A stretch of DNA of 29,889 bases from Spirochaetota bacterium (GTDB taxonomy: Bacteria; Spirochaetota; Spirochaetia; DTKZ01), in assembly GCA_029562045.1 (NCBI GenBank), contig JAKQWJ010000269.1, positions 1 through 29,889 on the forward strand. Direction: 5' to 3'. The translations under genes and the position numbers were made by a program. Each line of letters begins with the position of its first letter. Position 1 is the first letter of the stretch. Of the stretch, positions 9,488-16,617 are shown piece by piece. The notes below the pieces were generated by a model. It searched no databases and was not told the origin of the DNA. It saw only the letters and a program-made list of their open reading frames with translations.

Positions 9488-9516
9488 TTGACCCCCCGAT
9501 CCGGAGGGCCTACAAT
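9488..9516 (+). promoter_or_regulatory. Promoter of the beta-propeller gene
   Basis: TTGACC (9488-9493), 17-base spacer, TACAAT (9511-9516). Unlike the leaderless cases, a 24-base leader follows with AGGAGA at 9530-9535, five bases before the ATG. Confidence 0.65.
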
Positions 9517-9540
9517 GGGAAAAGCTGACAGGAGACGGAC

Positions 9541-10425
9541 ATGAGCGACAGGGTCGGCGACGGCGCGTTCATCTATCGGGAGGACACCCACTGGGCCCGG
9601 CTTCCCCGGGGCTGGAGCTTCCGGGAGGTCGCCGATGTGGCGGTGGACTCCCGGGATCGGGTCTTCGTTTTCTGCCGGGGGGAACATCCGGTCATCATCT
9701 TCGACCGGGACGGGAACTTCCTGGATTCCTGGGGGGACGGAATGTTCCACCGGCCCCACGGGCTCACCATCGGGCCCGACGACAGCCTGTACTGCGTGGA
9801 CGATCTGGACCACAGCGTCAGGAAGTTCAGCCCCGACGGGAAGCTCCTCCTGACTTTGGGAGAGCGGGGCAGGCCCGCGCCCCGGCACAGCGGTCTCCCC
9901 TTCAACCAGCCCACCAAGGCGGCCCTGGAACCCGGGACCGGCGCCATCTACGTGGCGGACGGCTACGGGAACGCGGCGGTCCACAAATTTTCCCCCGAGG
10001 GGGACTTGATGTTCTCCTGGGGACGGTTCGGAACCGATCCGGGGGAGTTCAACCTGGTCCATTCGGTCTGCACCGATCAGGAGGGCCGGGTCTATGTGGC
10101 GGACCGGGAAAGCCATCGGATCCAGATTTTTGACCCCCGGGGCAGGTACATCACCCAGTGGAACAACCTGCACCGCCCCTGCGGTCTGCATATTTCCCGG
10201 GAAGCGCCCCAGAGGGTCTACATCGGAGAGCTGCCGCCCTCTCTGGCGGTCAATATGCATTACCCCCGCCTGGGGGCGCGTCTGACCGTCCACGACCTGG
10301 AGGGGCGCAGGCTGGCAGCCGTCGGCGCCGACACTCCGGGGGAGGAGAAACCGGGACAGTTCATCGCCCCCCACGGCATGGCGGTGGACTCCCGGGGGGA
10401 TCTGTATCTGGGGGAGGTGGCCTAA
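9541..10425 (+). CDS. NHL-repeat six-bladed beta-propeller protein, apparently cut short
   Basis: A 294-residue protein with repeated beta-propeller blades (VAVDSRDRVFVFCRG, LTIGPDDSLYCVDD, YVADGYGNAAVHKFSPEG, VYVADRESHRIQIFDPRG, MAVDSRGDLYLGEV). It resembles the NHL / peptidyl-alpha-hydroxyglycine alpha-amidating-lyase-like family. No signal peptide is seen, so it is probably cytoplasmic, and its ligand is unknown. The start has a good AGGAGA site and its own promoter. The frame ends at TAA 10423-10425 immediately after GEVA. Family members, as I recall them, continue EVSYT and finish in a conserved LQKLVRV-like strand. Here the same frame continues past the stop with such a tail (see 10426-10497), so one base change, probably from a Tyr codon, appears to have removed the last about 23 residues. 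Whether the short protein is functional cannot be told. Confidence 0.85.
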   Translation: MSDRVGDGAFIYREDTHWARLPRGWSFREVADVAVDSRDRVFVFCRGEHPVIIFDRDGNFLDSWGDGMFHRPHGLTIGPDDSLYCVDDLDHSVRKFSPDGKLLLTLGERGRPAPRHSGLPFNQPTKAALEPGTGAIYVADGYGNAAVHKFSPEGDLMFSWGRFGTDPGEFNLVHSVCTDQEGRVYVADRESHRIQIFDPRGRYITQWNNLHRPCGLHISREAPQRVYIGELPPSLAVNMHYPRLGARLTVHDLEGRRLAAVGADTPGEEKPGQFIAPHGMAVDSRGDLYLGEVA

Positions 10426-10497
10426 ACCTTCTTCGGCGCCGCTTTGGACCCGCCCCGGGAGCCCCGGTGCCTGCGGAAGCTGACGCGGCAGGGCTGA
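10426..10497 (+). pseudogene. Detached C-terminal tail of the beta-propeller gene
   Basis: Directly after TAA 10423-10425 the same frame stays open for 23 codons and reads TFFGAALDPPREPRCLRKLT before TGA 10495-10497. The PPRE-R-L-KL pattern resembles the usual C-terminal strand of this propeller family, which closes the ring. It is therefore interpreted as formerly coding sequence, or as sequence reached by read-through. Confidence 0.6.
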
Positions 10498-10636
10498 GGG
10501 CCGGATACTCCCGGCGCGGCGGATGCCCCGTTGGAGCCCCGGCGGGGGAGGGTTCGCGCCGCCTGCGGGTTCCGGATCGGAGCCCCGGTGGCGGTCCGAG
10601 ATCCCGGCGGCTCCGGGCAAAGCGACGACGGGCCTG

Positions 10637-10669
10637 ACCGGGGTTCCCCGCAGGCGCCCGGGTTTTTTT
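10637..10669 (+). terminator. Candidate terminator of the propeller gene
   Basis: CCGGG and CCCGG arms enclose a GC-rich loop and are followed by a run of seven T (10663-10669). The T-run is also the loop of a second dyad, GCCCGGG-T7-CCCGGGC, that leads into the 11-bp array. Coordinates of the arms are approximate. Confidence 0.4.
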
Positions 10670-10779
10670 CCCGGGCTATGCCCGTGACAGGCCCGGGCTA
10701 TGCCCGTGACAGGCCCGGACTATGCCCGTGACAGGCCCGGGACAGGCCCGGGACAGGCCCTGGATAGGCCCGGGCTAGG
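10670..10779. repeat. Ten-unit 11-bp tandem array ending on the aroB stop codon
   Basis: Ten consecutive 11-base units. The first six alternate CCCGGGCTATG and CCCGTGACAGG, forming a 22-bp higher-order repeat three times with one C/A variant. Then come CCCGGGACAGG twice, CCCTGGATAGG and CCCGGGCTAGG. The last unit (10769-10779) contains the aroB stop codon (complement of CTA 10775-10777), so the array appears to have grown from the gene's 3' end. The remaining intergenic sequence from 10498 to 10636 is GC-rich and shows nothing recognisable. Confidence 0.92.
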
Positions 10780-11818
10780 GAGTCAGGCCCGCCTCCACCA
10801 CCGCTTCGATCAGCTCCCTTTCCAGCGGCATCATGAAGGTGTCCCCCGGTTTTTTCTGCAGCACGAAGCGGACCCGGCCGCCTTTTTTCTTTTTGTCCCC
10901 CTCCATGGCCCGGAGGACGGACTCGGCGGAAATCCCCGGGGCCCGGACGGGGTACCCCAGCCCCTCGATCAGGGCCCGCACCTCTTCGGCGTAACCCGTA
11001 TCGGTGAGCCCCAGCCGGAGCCCTGCGTCCAGGGCCCGGAGGATGCCCCAGGCCACCGCCTCCCCGTGGGTGAAGCGGGAGAAACCGGTGGCGGCCTCGA
11101 GCCCGTGGGCGAAGGTGTGCCCCAGGTTCAGATGGGCCCGGATCCCTTTCTCGGTGGGATCCCGGACTACGAAGGAGGCTTTCACCAGCAGGGACCTCCG
11201 GGAGAGTTCCAGGTTCAGTCCCCGGTCCTCCCGGGAGGCGGAGGAGAGGAGGTCTCCGCCGCGCCGGGCCAGAAGGGAAAAAAGCTCCGGGTCCCCCAGC
11301 ATGCCCGATTTCAGCACTTCCGCCAGGCCGGACAGGTACTCCCGTTGGGGAAGGCGGGGGAGAAAGGCGGAGGAAACGAGGATCTTCTGCGCAGGGTAGA
11401 AAGTCCCCACCATGTTTTTCCGGCCCCGGAAATTGACGGCGGTCTTTCCGCCGAAGGCGGCGTCCGCCATGGCCAGAAGACTGGTGGGGATCAGCTCCAG
11501 CCCGGCGCCCCTCATGAAGAGAGAGGCCGCGAAGGCGGTGACATCACAGACCATGCCCCCGCCGACGCCCACGAAGACCGAATCCCGCGCCATCCCCCGG
11601 GAGAAGGCGGCATCGAGAATGACCTCCACGCCGGCCCATTCCTTGGACCTCTCACCCCGGGGCAGCACAACGGAGTTGTCCGGGGGGGCGGGGAAAAGCC
11701 CCACGGTTCCTTCGTCGAAGACATGGAGCCGGTTCCCGTCCTCCCGGAGTTCCGGGGATTCCGGCGTGAAAAAAACCCGGCTTTTCCGGCCGCCGACGAT
11801 GAAGGCCTCCTCTCCCAT
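10775..11818 (-). CDS. aroB: 3-dehydroquinate synthase
   Basis: A 347-residue enzyme of the shikimate pathway that converts DAHP to 3-dehydroquinate using NAD+ and a divalent metal in the cytoplasm. NAD-binding GGGMVCD (86-92) and GGKTAVN (123-129) are visible. The three expected metal ligands are E167 (GLAEVLK), H234 (NLGHTFAHG) and H251 (THGEAVAWG). The GGGxVxD motif carries Cys where Gly is usual, a mild oddity. ATG 11818 lies 5 bases after the ArsR stop codon, so it is co-transcribed with that regulator. The long upstream extension of the frame overlaps arsR and is not used. No other aro genes are nearby. Confidence 0.92.
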   Translation of the reverse strand: MGEEAFIVGGRKSRVFFTPESPELREDGNRLHVFDEGTVGLFPAPPDNSVVLPRGERSKEWAGVEVILDAAFSRGMARDSVFVGVGGGMVCDVTAFAASLFMRGAGLELIPTSLLAMADAAFGGKTAVNFRGRKNMVGTFYPAQKILVSSAFLPRLPQREYLSGLAEVLKSGMLGDPELFSLLARRGGDLLSSASREDRGLNLELSRRSLLVKASFVVRDPTEKGIRAHLNLGHTFAHGLEAATGFSRFTHGEAVAWGILRALDAGLRLGLTDTGYAEEVRALIEGLGYPVRAPGISAESVLRAMEGDKKKKGGRVRFVLQKKPGDTFMMPLERELIEAVVEAGLTP

Positions 11819-11823
11819 GGGGG

Positions 11824-12123
11824 CTACCCCGCCGATTCGATAATGGACTGGACGATCCGTGTCACGAAGGGATCGATGATGGAATAGATTCTTCTGTTTC
11901 CCTGCACCTGGGAGGCCACGATCCCTTTCTTCTTCAGCACCGCCAGATGCTGGGAAATCACCGGCTGGGGCTGGTTGAGACAGACCCATAGCTCCGACAC
12001 ACAGGGGTCCTCCTGTTTCGCGATCATGCAGAGGAGCTTCAGCCGGACCCCATGCCCGCAGACCTTCAGCTTCTGGGCGCAATCATGGACCGTTTCTTCG
12101 GAACAGCAGTCGATAAAACTCAT
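11824..12123 (-). CDS. Cysteine-rich ArsR/SmtB-family repressor
   Basis: A 99-residue winged-helix repressor. Its recognition region (CLNQPQPVISQHLAVLKKKGIV) is typical of ArsR proteins, which bind operator DNA until a metal or metalloid ligates cysteines. Seven cysteines occur: C6, C7, C15, C22, C32, C41 and C48. The classical ELCVC of helix 3 is here ELWVC, keeping only C48. C6/C7 plus C41/C48 could form an alternative thiolate site; this is inference. It heads an operon with aroB rather than arsenic or metal efflux genes. Its promoter abuts the ATG (6 bases), so the repressor probably controls its own leaderless transcript and aroB with it. Confidence 0.88.
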   Translation of the reverse strand: MSFIDCCSEETVHDCAQKLKVCGHGVRLKLLCMIAKQEDPCVSELWVCLNQPQPVISQHLAVLKKKGIVASQVQGNRRIYSIIDPFVTRIVQSIIESAG

Positions 12124-12129
12124 ATATAG

Positions 12130-12158
12130 TAGATACCTCAGAATCGCGGGAAGGGCAA
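12130..12158 (-). promoter_or_regulatory. Promoter of arsR-aroB, leaderless geometry
   Basis: On the minus strand: TTGCCC (12153-12158), 17-base spacer, TATCTA (12130-12135), then CTATAT and the ATG at 12123. An imperfect dyad (GGAATGGGATTGCCCTTCC on the minus strand) overlaps the -35 and could be an operator; this is speculative. Confidence 0.55.
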
Positions 12159-12244
12159 TCCCATTCCGCTTTTTTTTATCGATCAGGCCCGGAGCGGGGA
12201 GACCGCCGGCATGCCGTGGCCCGGGGGCCGCGACGGGGACAGGA

Positions 12245-12898
12245 TCAGCCCGGGAGGGGAGTCTTCGCCTCGTAGAGGCAGAGCTTCTCCACGGAACAGC
12301 GGTAACAGGCGGGTTTCCGGGCGACGCAGGTTTTCCGGCCGTGCAGATTGATCCGCATGGAAAAGGAGGAGCGGACCTCCTCCGGAAGCATCGCGGCCAG
12401 TTCCGTCTCCACCATCCCGGGATCCCGCGCCGCGGTGAGTCCCAGCCGCCGGACCACCCGGCCGAAGTGTGTGTCCACGATGACCGCGGGTTTCCCGTGG
12501 ATATGGAACAGGAGGACGTTGGCGCTTTTTCTGCCCACCCCGGGGATGCGGAGAAGGTCCTCCATTTCTTCGGGAACCCGACCCGCGAACTCCCGGACAA
12601 GGACCTCCGAGGCGAGCCGGATGTTCCGGGCCTTGATCCGGAAGAAACCCAGAGGCCGCACCAGGGATTCCAGCTCCTCCGGCGGGGCGGAGGCGAGGGC
12701 CCCGGGTTCGGGGAAACGGCGGAAAAGCTCCGGTGTCGTTCTGTTGACCGCCGCGTCGGTGGTCTGGGCCGACAGGATGACCGCCACCACAAGTTCAAAG
12801 GGGTTCCGGTAATTCAGCAGGGAAGGGATGAGTGGAAACTCCCGGGTCAGTATCTCGTGGACCGCCAGGGCGCGGTCCCTTTGGGACATCCGGGCCAT
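12245..12898 (-). CDS. nth: Endonuclease III, DNA glycosylase/AP lyase
   Basis: A 217-residue base-excision repair enzyme that removes oxidised pyrimidines and nicks at the abasic site. The helix-hairpin-helix LLRIPGVGRKSANVLL carries catalytic K124, and D142 lies in VDTHFGR. The C-terminal [4Fe-4S] motif C191-x6-C198-x2-C201-x5-C207 is complete. The length is the family norm (about 211). ATG 12898 is 7 bases beyond the stop of the upstream diguanylate cyclase, so it is the second gene of that operon. ATG 12889 is an alternative start; neither has a strong ribosome site. Confidence 0.95.
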   Translation of the reverse strand: MARMSQRDRALAVHEILTREFPLIPSLLNYRNPFELVVAVILSAQTTDAAVNRTTPELFRRFPEPGALASAPPEELESLVRPLGFFRIKARNIRLASEVLVREFAGRVPEEMEDLLRIPGVGRKSANVLLFHIHGKPAVIVDTHFGRVVRRLGLTAARDPGMVETELAAMLPEEVRSSFSMRINLHGRKTCVARKPACYRCSVEKLCLYEAKTPLPG

Positions 12899-12905
12899 GA
12901 TCGCC

Positions 12906-14423
12906 CTATTTCGCCCGGTTCCGGACTTTGTCCCGATACATTTCTTCGTCCGCCAGGGAAAGAAGCGCCCCCGAGCCGACCCCGGATCCGGGCAGATACT
13001 CGGCGAAACCTCTGGAGATTCCGAACCGGTACGGCTTTCCGCTCTTTTCCCGGGACCTGGCGAGTTTTTCCTCCACCCGGCGGAAAACCGCCTCCCCCTG
13101 AACCCGGGTGCAGTCCGGAAGGATCATCAGGAACTCGTCCCCCCCGAGCCGGCACAGGACGTCGGAATCCCGCAGGGCCGACTTCAGGGCCTCCGAAACG
13201 GAGCGGATCAGGAAGTCCCCCTCGCTGTGACCGTAATTGTCGTTCACCGCCTTCAGGCCGTCGATGTCCACATAGCAGACCGCCAGCCCCGTGCCGTTCC
13301 GTTCCGAAAGCCGGAGCTGCTTCTCCAGGACCGTGAGTCCCATGCGGCGGTTGAATACGTCGGTCAGTGGATCCATGGTGGCATACTGCAGAAGCTCGTC
13401 CTCCATGCGTTTGCGGATCCCGATGTCCCGGAAGACCAGCATTTTTCCCTTCACCCGCCCCATATTTCCCCGGATGGGGGAGATGCGCACATCGTACCAT
13501 TTCCCGTCGAAGGAAGCCTCCACCCCCAGGGAAGGTTCCGCTTCGTCTACGACCCGGCAGTGTTCCACCAGGCCCGTCCAATGGGCGAGGACCACCTCCG
13601 CCGGTTTCCCCAGGGCGTCCATGGACACCCCCAGGGCCTTTTCCGCCGCCGGGTTCATGGTGACCAGGCGGCCCCGGGAATCCAGGACCAGGACCCCATC
13701 CTCCATTTCCCGGAACAGAAGATCCCGGGCGAAGGGGGCCATATCGAGGATGCGGGATCGCAGAAAAAACACGAAAATGATGCCCGCGGTGACGGCGAAG
13801 GCCAGGGGAGTGATATCCGCGCCGCAGGGGGAAAGCCCGGAGAGAATGAAGGCATTGACGCCCCAGGGCAGAAAGGCCGCCGCCGCCAGCGTCTTCCCCG
13901 CGGAGTCCGGACGAAACCGCAGGAAACGCCGGGCGGACAGGATGGAGCCGGCCAGGATCATGATGTGGGTATACACCGCGTTGACCCGGAAAAAAGGCCC
14001 ATGGGAGGCCAGAATCCGGCCTCCCTCCAGACTTCCCGCCGGGCCGATGGCACTCAGAACCAGCTTATGGCCCGGATTGGTCAGGATGATCAGACTCAGC
14101 AGAAAGAGGGGAGTCAGAAGAATCGGGAGGATCCGAAGGAACCTGTCATCCCCCATGCCGCTTCCCCGCAGGGCGAAGAGGAGCCACAGAACCGGAACCA
14201 CCAGCATGATTCCATCGGCCGCCAGGGTCCAATCGGTTTGCGGGACGGACCGGTGATGCAGGATTTCCATGGCGACGGCAAGCCCCCACAAGCCCGCCGT
14301 GGCGGCAAGAAGGGCGAGCCAGCCGGTTTCCGGCGCAGTCCTGCGCCGCCACACCGAAAACCCCACCAGCAGGGACGAGACCCCTGCGCCCAAAAACCCG
14401 ATGATGCAGATATCCGCGTTCAC
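12906..14423 (-). CDS. Membrane PAS-GGDEF diguanylate cyclase
   Basis: A 505-residue inner-membrane protein. Residues about 1-225 form seven or so hydrophobic helices resembling the 7TM sensor module found before histidine kinases. A PAS domain follows (about 230-345, LVLDSRGRLVTMNPAAEKALG), then a GGDEF domain. The active-site GGDEF at 427-431 is intact, and the RDSD at 418-421, five residues before it, is a canonical I-site for product inhibition. It should therefore make c-di-GMP in response to a membrane or PAS signal. The start is GTG 14423, about 20 bases below a TTGCAA-N16-TATACT promoter. It is followed closely by nth and is divergent from the degenerate GGDEF membrane protein. Confidence 0.9.
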   Translation of the reverse strand: MNADICIIGFLGAGVSSLLVGFSVWRRRTAPETGWLALLAATAGLWGLAVAMEILHHRSVPQTDWTLAADGIMLVVPVLWLLFALRGSGMGDDRFLRILPILLTPLFLLSLIILTNPGHKLVLSAIGPAGSLEGGRILASHGPFFRVNAVYTHIMILAGSILSARRFLRFRPDSAGKTLAAAAFLPWGVNAFILSGLSPCGADITPLAFAVTAGIIFVFFLRSRILDMAPFARDLLFREMEDGVLVLDSRGRLVTMNPAAEKALGVSMDALGKPAEVVLAHWTGLVEHCRVVDEAEPSLGVEASFDGKWYDVRISPIRGNMGRVKGKMLVFRDIGIRKRMEDELLQYATMDPLTDVFNRRMGLTVLEKQLRLSERNGTGLAVCYVDIDGLKAVNDNYGHSEGDFLIRSVSEALKSALRDSDVLCRLGGDEFLMILPDCTRVQGEAVFRRVEEKLARSREKSGKPYRFGISRGFAEYLPGSGVGSGALLSLADEEMYRDKVRNRAK

Positions 14424-14444
14424 TCCACACCCGATCCTGCGTTC

Positions 14445-14472
14445 AGTATACCCGGCGGAAAATTGTTTGCAA
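14445..14472 (-). promoter_or_regulatory. Promoter of the diguanylate cyclase-nth operon
   Basis: Minus strand: TTGCAA (14467-14472), 16-base spacer, TATACT (14445-14450). The leader before GTG 14423 is short but contains AGGATC about 11 bases upstream. Confidence 0.55.
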
Positions 14473-14567
14473 GAAGAATTTTGCGGTTCCCCCCGCTCCG
14501 ATCCCGCGATTCGTCATTGACGACCGGACCCTTCTTGCATAAAGTTAAGGGAAAGGAGCGTATCCCC

Positions 14568-15491
14568 GTGACGAACATATCGAAAACGAAAAGGGACGAG
14601 CTGGTACTCCTGAACAGCCGCGGCAGAGACCTTCTCCTCGCCGGGTTTCTGACCAGTCTCATCGTGACCGCCCCCCTGGCGGTGCTCCTGGCCTTCAGTT
14701 ACGGCGGGCGGGACAGACTGCCGCACCTCGCCCTGTCCCTGGGACTGATTTTCCTGTTGAGCCTCCTGGCGGGAATCATCATCCCCCAGGAGAGGCGGCT
14801 CATCCTGACCTACCGGCTCTCCTCGGGGATTCCGATCTTCTCCACCACCAGCTTCGTTGTCTGGGCCGCGGCCGCCTTCGCGTTGTATCGGGGAAACCCG
14901 GACTTCCTCGGTTTTCGGGCCTCCCTCACCACCTTTTTCGTCCTTCCTCTTCTGGTGATTCTGACCCTGTCGCTCCTGTACTCCCTGGCGGCCCGCAGGG
15001 TTTTCATCGCCCTGATGCACCGGCGCAGCCGCCTCGATTATGTCACCCTCTACTATAAAAACACCATCCTGGACAAGCTCGTCCCGCTGTGGGAATCCGC
15101 CCGGAGATACGGGGGGCGCCTGTCCATTTTTCTGGTCAAAATCGCCTTCTCCACCGGCACGGAGGAGGAAGAGATGGAGATTCTGGACAAGGCCAGGACC
15201 CTCTGCAGGGGAAAGCTCCGGGGTTCCGACGAAACGGGGATATTTTCCCGGGATACCCTGTGGGTCATCTTTCCCCAGACCTCCGCGGAGGAATGCGGCA
15301 TCCCGGGACGCCGGATCCTGGAAAATCTGAAGAACTCCCCCCAGCTGGAAGCCGGCAGGAAAAACAGCGGGTTCCGGCTGATCGGTTCGGCGATCCTCGA
15401 GGCGGACAAAACCATGCTGGAGCCCGAGGATTTCGTTGCCGCCGCCGCGGAGGCGCTGAACCGCAGTTCGGGGAGCGCCTCCGAAGCCTGA
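14568..15491 (+). CDS. Four-TM protein with degenerate GGDEF domain
   Basis: A 307-residue protein with about four hydrophobic helices (near 22-45, 52-73, 92-107 and 120-143) followed by a cytoplasmic domain (about 160-300). In the pattern RGSD-x5-SRDTL-WVIFPQTSAEE, the segment SRDTL (227-231) sits where GGDEF would be, followed by the usual hydrophobic-P-x-T-SAEE strand. It is thus a catalytically dead GGDEF by inference. R218-x-x-D221 sits exactly five residues before, as an I-site does, so it may bind c-di-GMP as an effector, in the manner of PelD. GTG 14568 is chosen for the AAGGAG at 14553-14558; the long in-frame extension upstream is antisense to the cyclase and rejected. It is divergent from the active cyclase and converges on the GGDEF-PilZ gene with only 4 bases between stops. 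Confidence 0.75.
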   Translation: MTNISKTKRDELVLLNSRGRDLLLAGFLTSLIVTAPLAVLLAFSYGGRDRLPHLALSLGLIFLLSLLAGIIIPQERRLILTYRLSSGIPIFSTTSFVVWAAAAFALYRGNPDFLGFRASLTTFFVLPLLVILTLSLLYSLAARRVFIALMHRRSRLDYVTLYYKNTILDKLVPLWESARRYGGRLSIFLVKIAFSTGTEEEEMEILDKARTLCRGKLRGSDETGIFSRDTLWVIFPQTSAEECGIPGRRILENLKNSPQLEAGRKNSGFRLIGSAILEADKTMLEPEDFVAAAAEALNRSSGSASEA

Positions 15492-15495
15492 TCCC

Positions 15496-16614
15496 TCAAC
15501 GCCCGGAGTCTCCGCTCCTCTTCGGAAGGGCCGCCAGGGTGGGAAAGGTCTTCAGTATCCGGGGATCGTCGCCGGGTTCGTAACGAAGACCCAGGGTGAA
15601 CGTGTCTTTCCCCCCCATCTTGACGGCCCAGACCACGCGGGCCCGATGCTCGAAGACGCTTTCATGCTTGTCGACATAAAAGCGGAGCATGATTTCCTGT
15701 CCCTCCCGGGGCGCCCAATCGGCGTCCACCGCCAGCCCGCTCAGCGATACATCCCTGACGGTCCCCCCATGGTCCGGCCCGCCTTCCTCTGCGAAGGTCA
15801 GGGGCATCATGCTCAGGTATCGTCTGCTTTCCCTCCGCCCCGCCTTGCCGATGACGATGTCGTTTTTTCCCCGCGTTTTCGCCTCGTACAGACCCCGGTC
15901 GGCGACCTCCAGGAGCTCCGCCATCGTCTCGCCATGGCGGGGGAAACTCGACGCGCCGCCGGAGAAGGTCACCCGTATTCCCCCCCCGAAGGAGTGGCGC
16001 CTGACCCTGTCCTGAAGCCTGCGTCCGATGACCTGCGCGCCGCCGATATCCGTTTGAGGCAGGAGGGCGACGAACTCCTCACCGCCGTAGCGGGCGGGAA
16101 GATCTTCGGCCCTCAGGCTGTCCCGCAGGATGTCGGCCATCTCCCGGAGGACCCGGTCTCCGGCGGCATGTCCGCAGGTGTCGTTGATGACCTTGAAATC
16201 GTCCAGATCCAGGAAAATGATGGACAGCGCGTAGCCGTGGCGCCGGGAGCGCAGCAGTTCCCGCTCCGCCTGATAGTCGAAATGCCGCCGGTTCAGGATT
16301 CCCGTCAGCGGATCGCGGATGCACTGGGTCAGGATCTGCTCATAGCGCTCGTATTCCACAAGCCTGGGGCAATCGAGCTTTCTGTCCACGTTCAGAAGGT
16401 AATCCAGCAGGGCCAGACGGAATCCCGCCTTTCGTTTCAGCCCCTGGGATAGCGTCTTTTCATGTTCCACAATCCGGACGTACAGAGCCCGGGCGTCCTC
16501 CTCCGGGATATCCAGATCGCAGAGCGCATTGAACAGATCGGTGTAAGGGACTTCCCCGTCGCGGAGCATCTCCGCGGGATCGTCCAGCCCGCACAGCTCA
16601 CGAAACTTGGACAT
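15496..16614 (-). CDS. GGDEF-PilZ fusion protein
   Basis: A soluble 372-residue protein. Residues 1-95 are helical and unassigned. The GGDEF domain (about 96-255) has GGEEF at 177-181 and an I-site RAED at 168-171, so it should be an active diguanylate cyclase. A PilZ domain follows, with an arginine motif RRESRR at 260-265 and D288-V-S-L-S-G293, matching the RxxxR and DxSxxG c-di-GMP contacts. One polypeptide therefore seems able to make and to bind the second messenger. ATG 16614 is 3 bases after the TelA stop, so this is the last gene of the XpaC-TelA operon. No transmembrane helix is visible. Confidence 0.9.
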   Translation of the reverse strand: MSKFRELCGLDDPAEMLRDGEVPYTDLFNALCDLDIPEEDARALYVRIVEHEKTLSQGLKRKAGFRLALLDYLLNVDRKLDCPRLVEYERYEQILTQCIRDPLTGILNRRHFDYQAERELLRSRRHGYALSIIFLDLDDFKVINDTCGHAAGDRVLREMADILRDSLRAEDLPARYGGEEFVALLPQTDIGGAQVIGRRLQDRVRRHSFGGGIRVTFSGGASSFPRHGETMAELLEVADRGLYEAKTRGKNDIVIGKAGRRESRRYLSMMPLTFAEEGGPDHGGTVRDVSLSGLAVDADWAPREGQEIMLRFYVDKHESVFEHRARVVWAVKMGGKDTFTLGLRYEPGDDPRILKTFPTLAALPKRSGDSGR

Positions 16615-16617
16615 GAT

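Noticed and set aside
9388..10620. N-terminal extension of the rtcB frame
   Set aside because: It runs antisense through the beta-propeller gene and across the rtcB promoter; the family N terminus begins at 9387.
10670..10779. CRISPR-like repeat array
   Set aside because: Units are contiguous 11-mers with no spacers and no cas genes nearby, so it is a simple tandem repeat.
11819..12082. N-terminal extension of the aroB frame
   Set aside because: It overlaps arsR on the same strand in another frame, and the family N terminus fits ATG 11818.
12130..12180. Possible plus-strand terminator (dyad followed by TTTTTTTT)
   Set aside because: There is no plus-strand gene upstream to terminate; the dyad overlaps the arsR -35 and is more likely incidental or an operator.
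12828..14567. Upstream part of the plus-strand frame that ends at 15491
   Set aside because: It is antisense to nth and the diguanylate cyclase and reads as low-complexity shadow. GTG 14568 with AAGGAG is the credible start.
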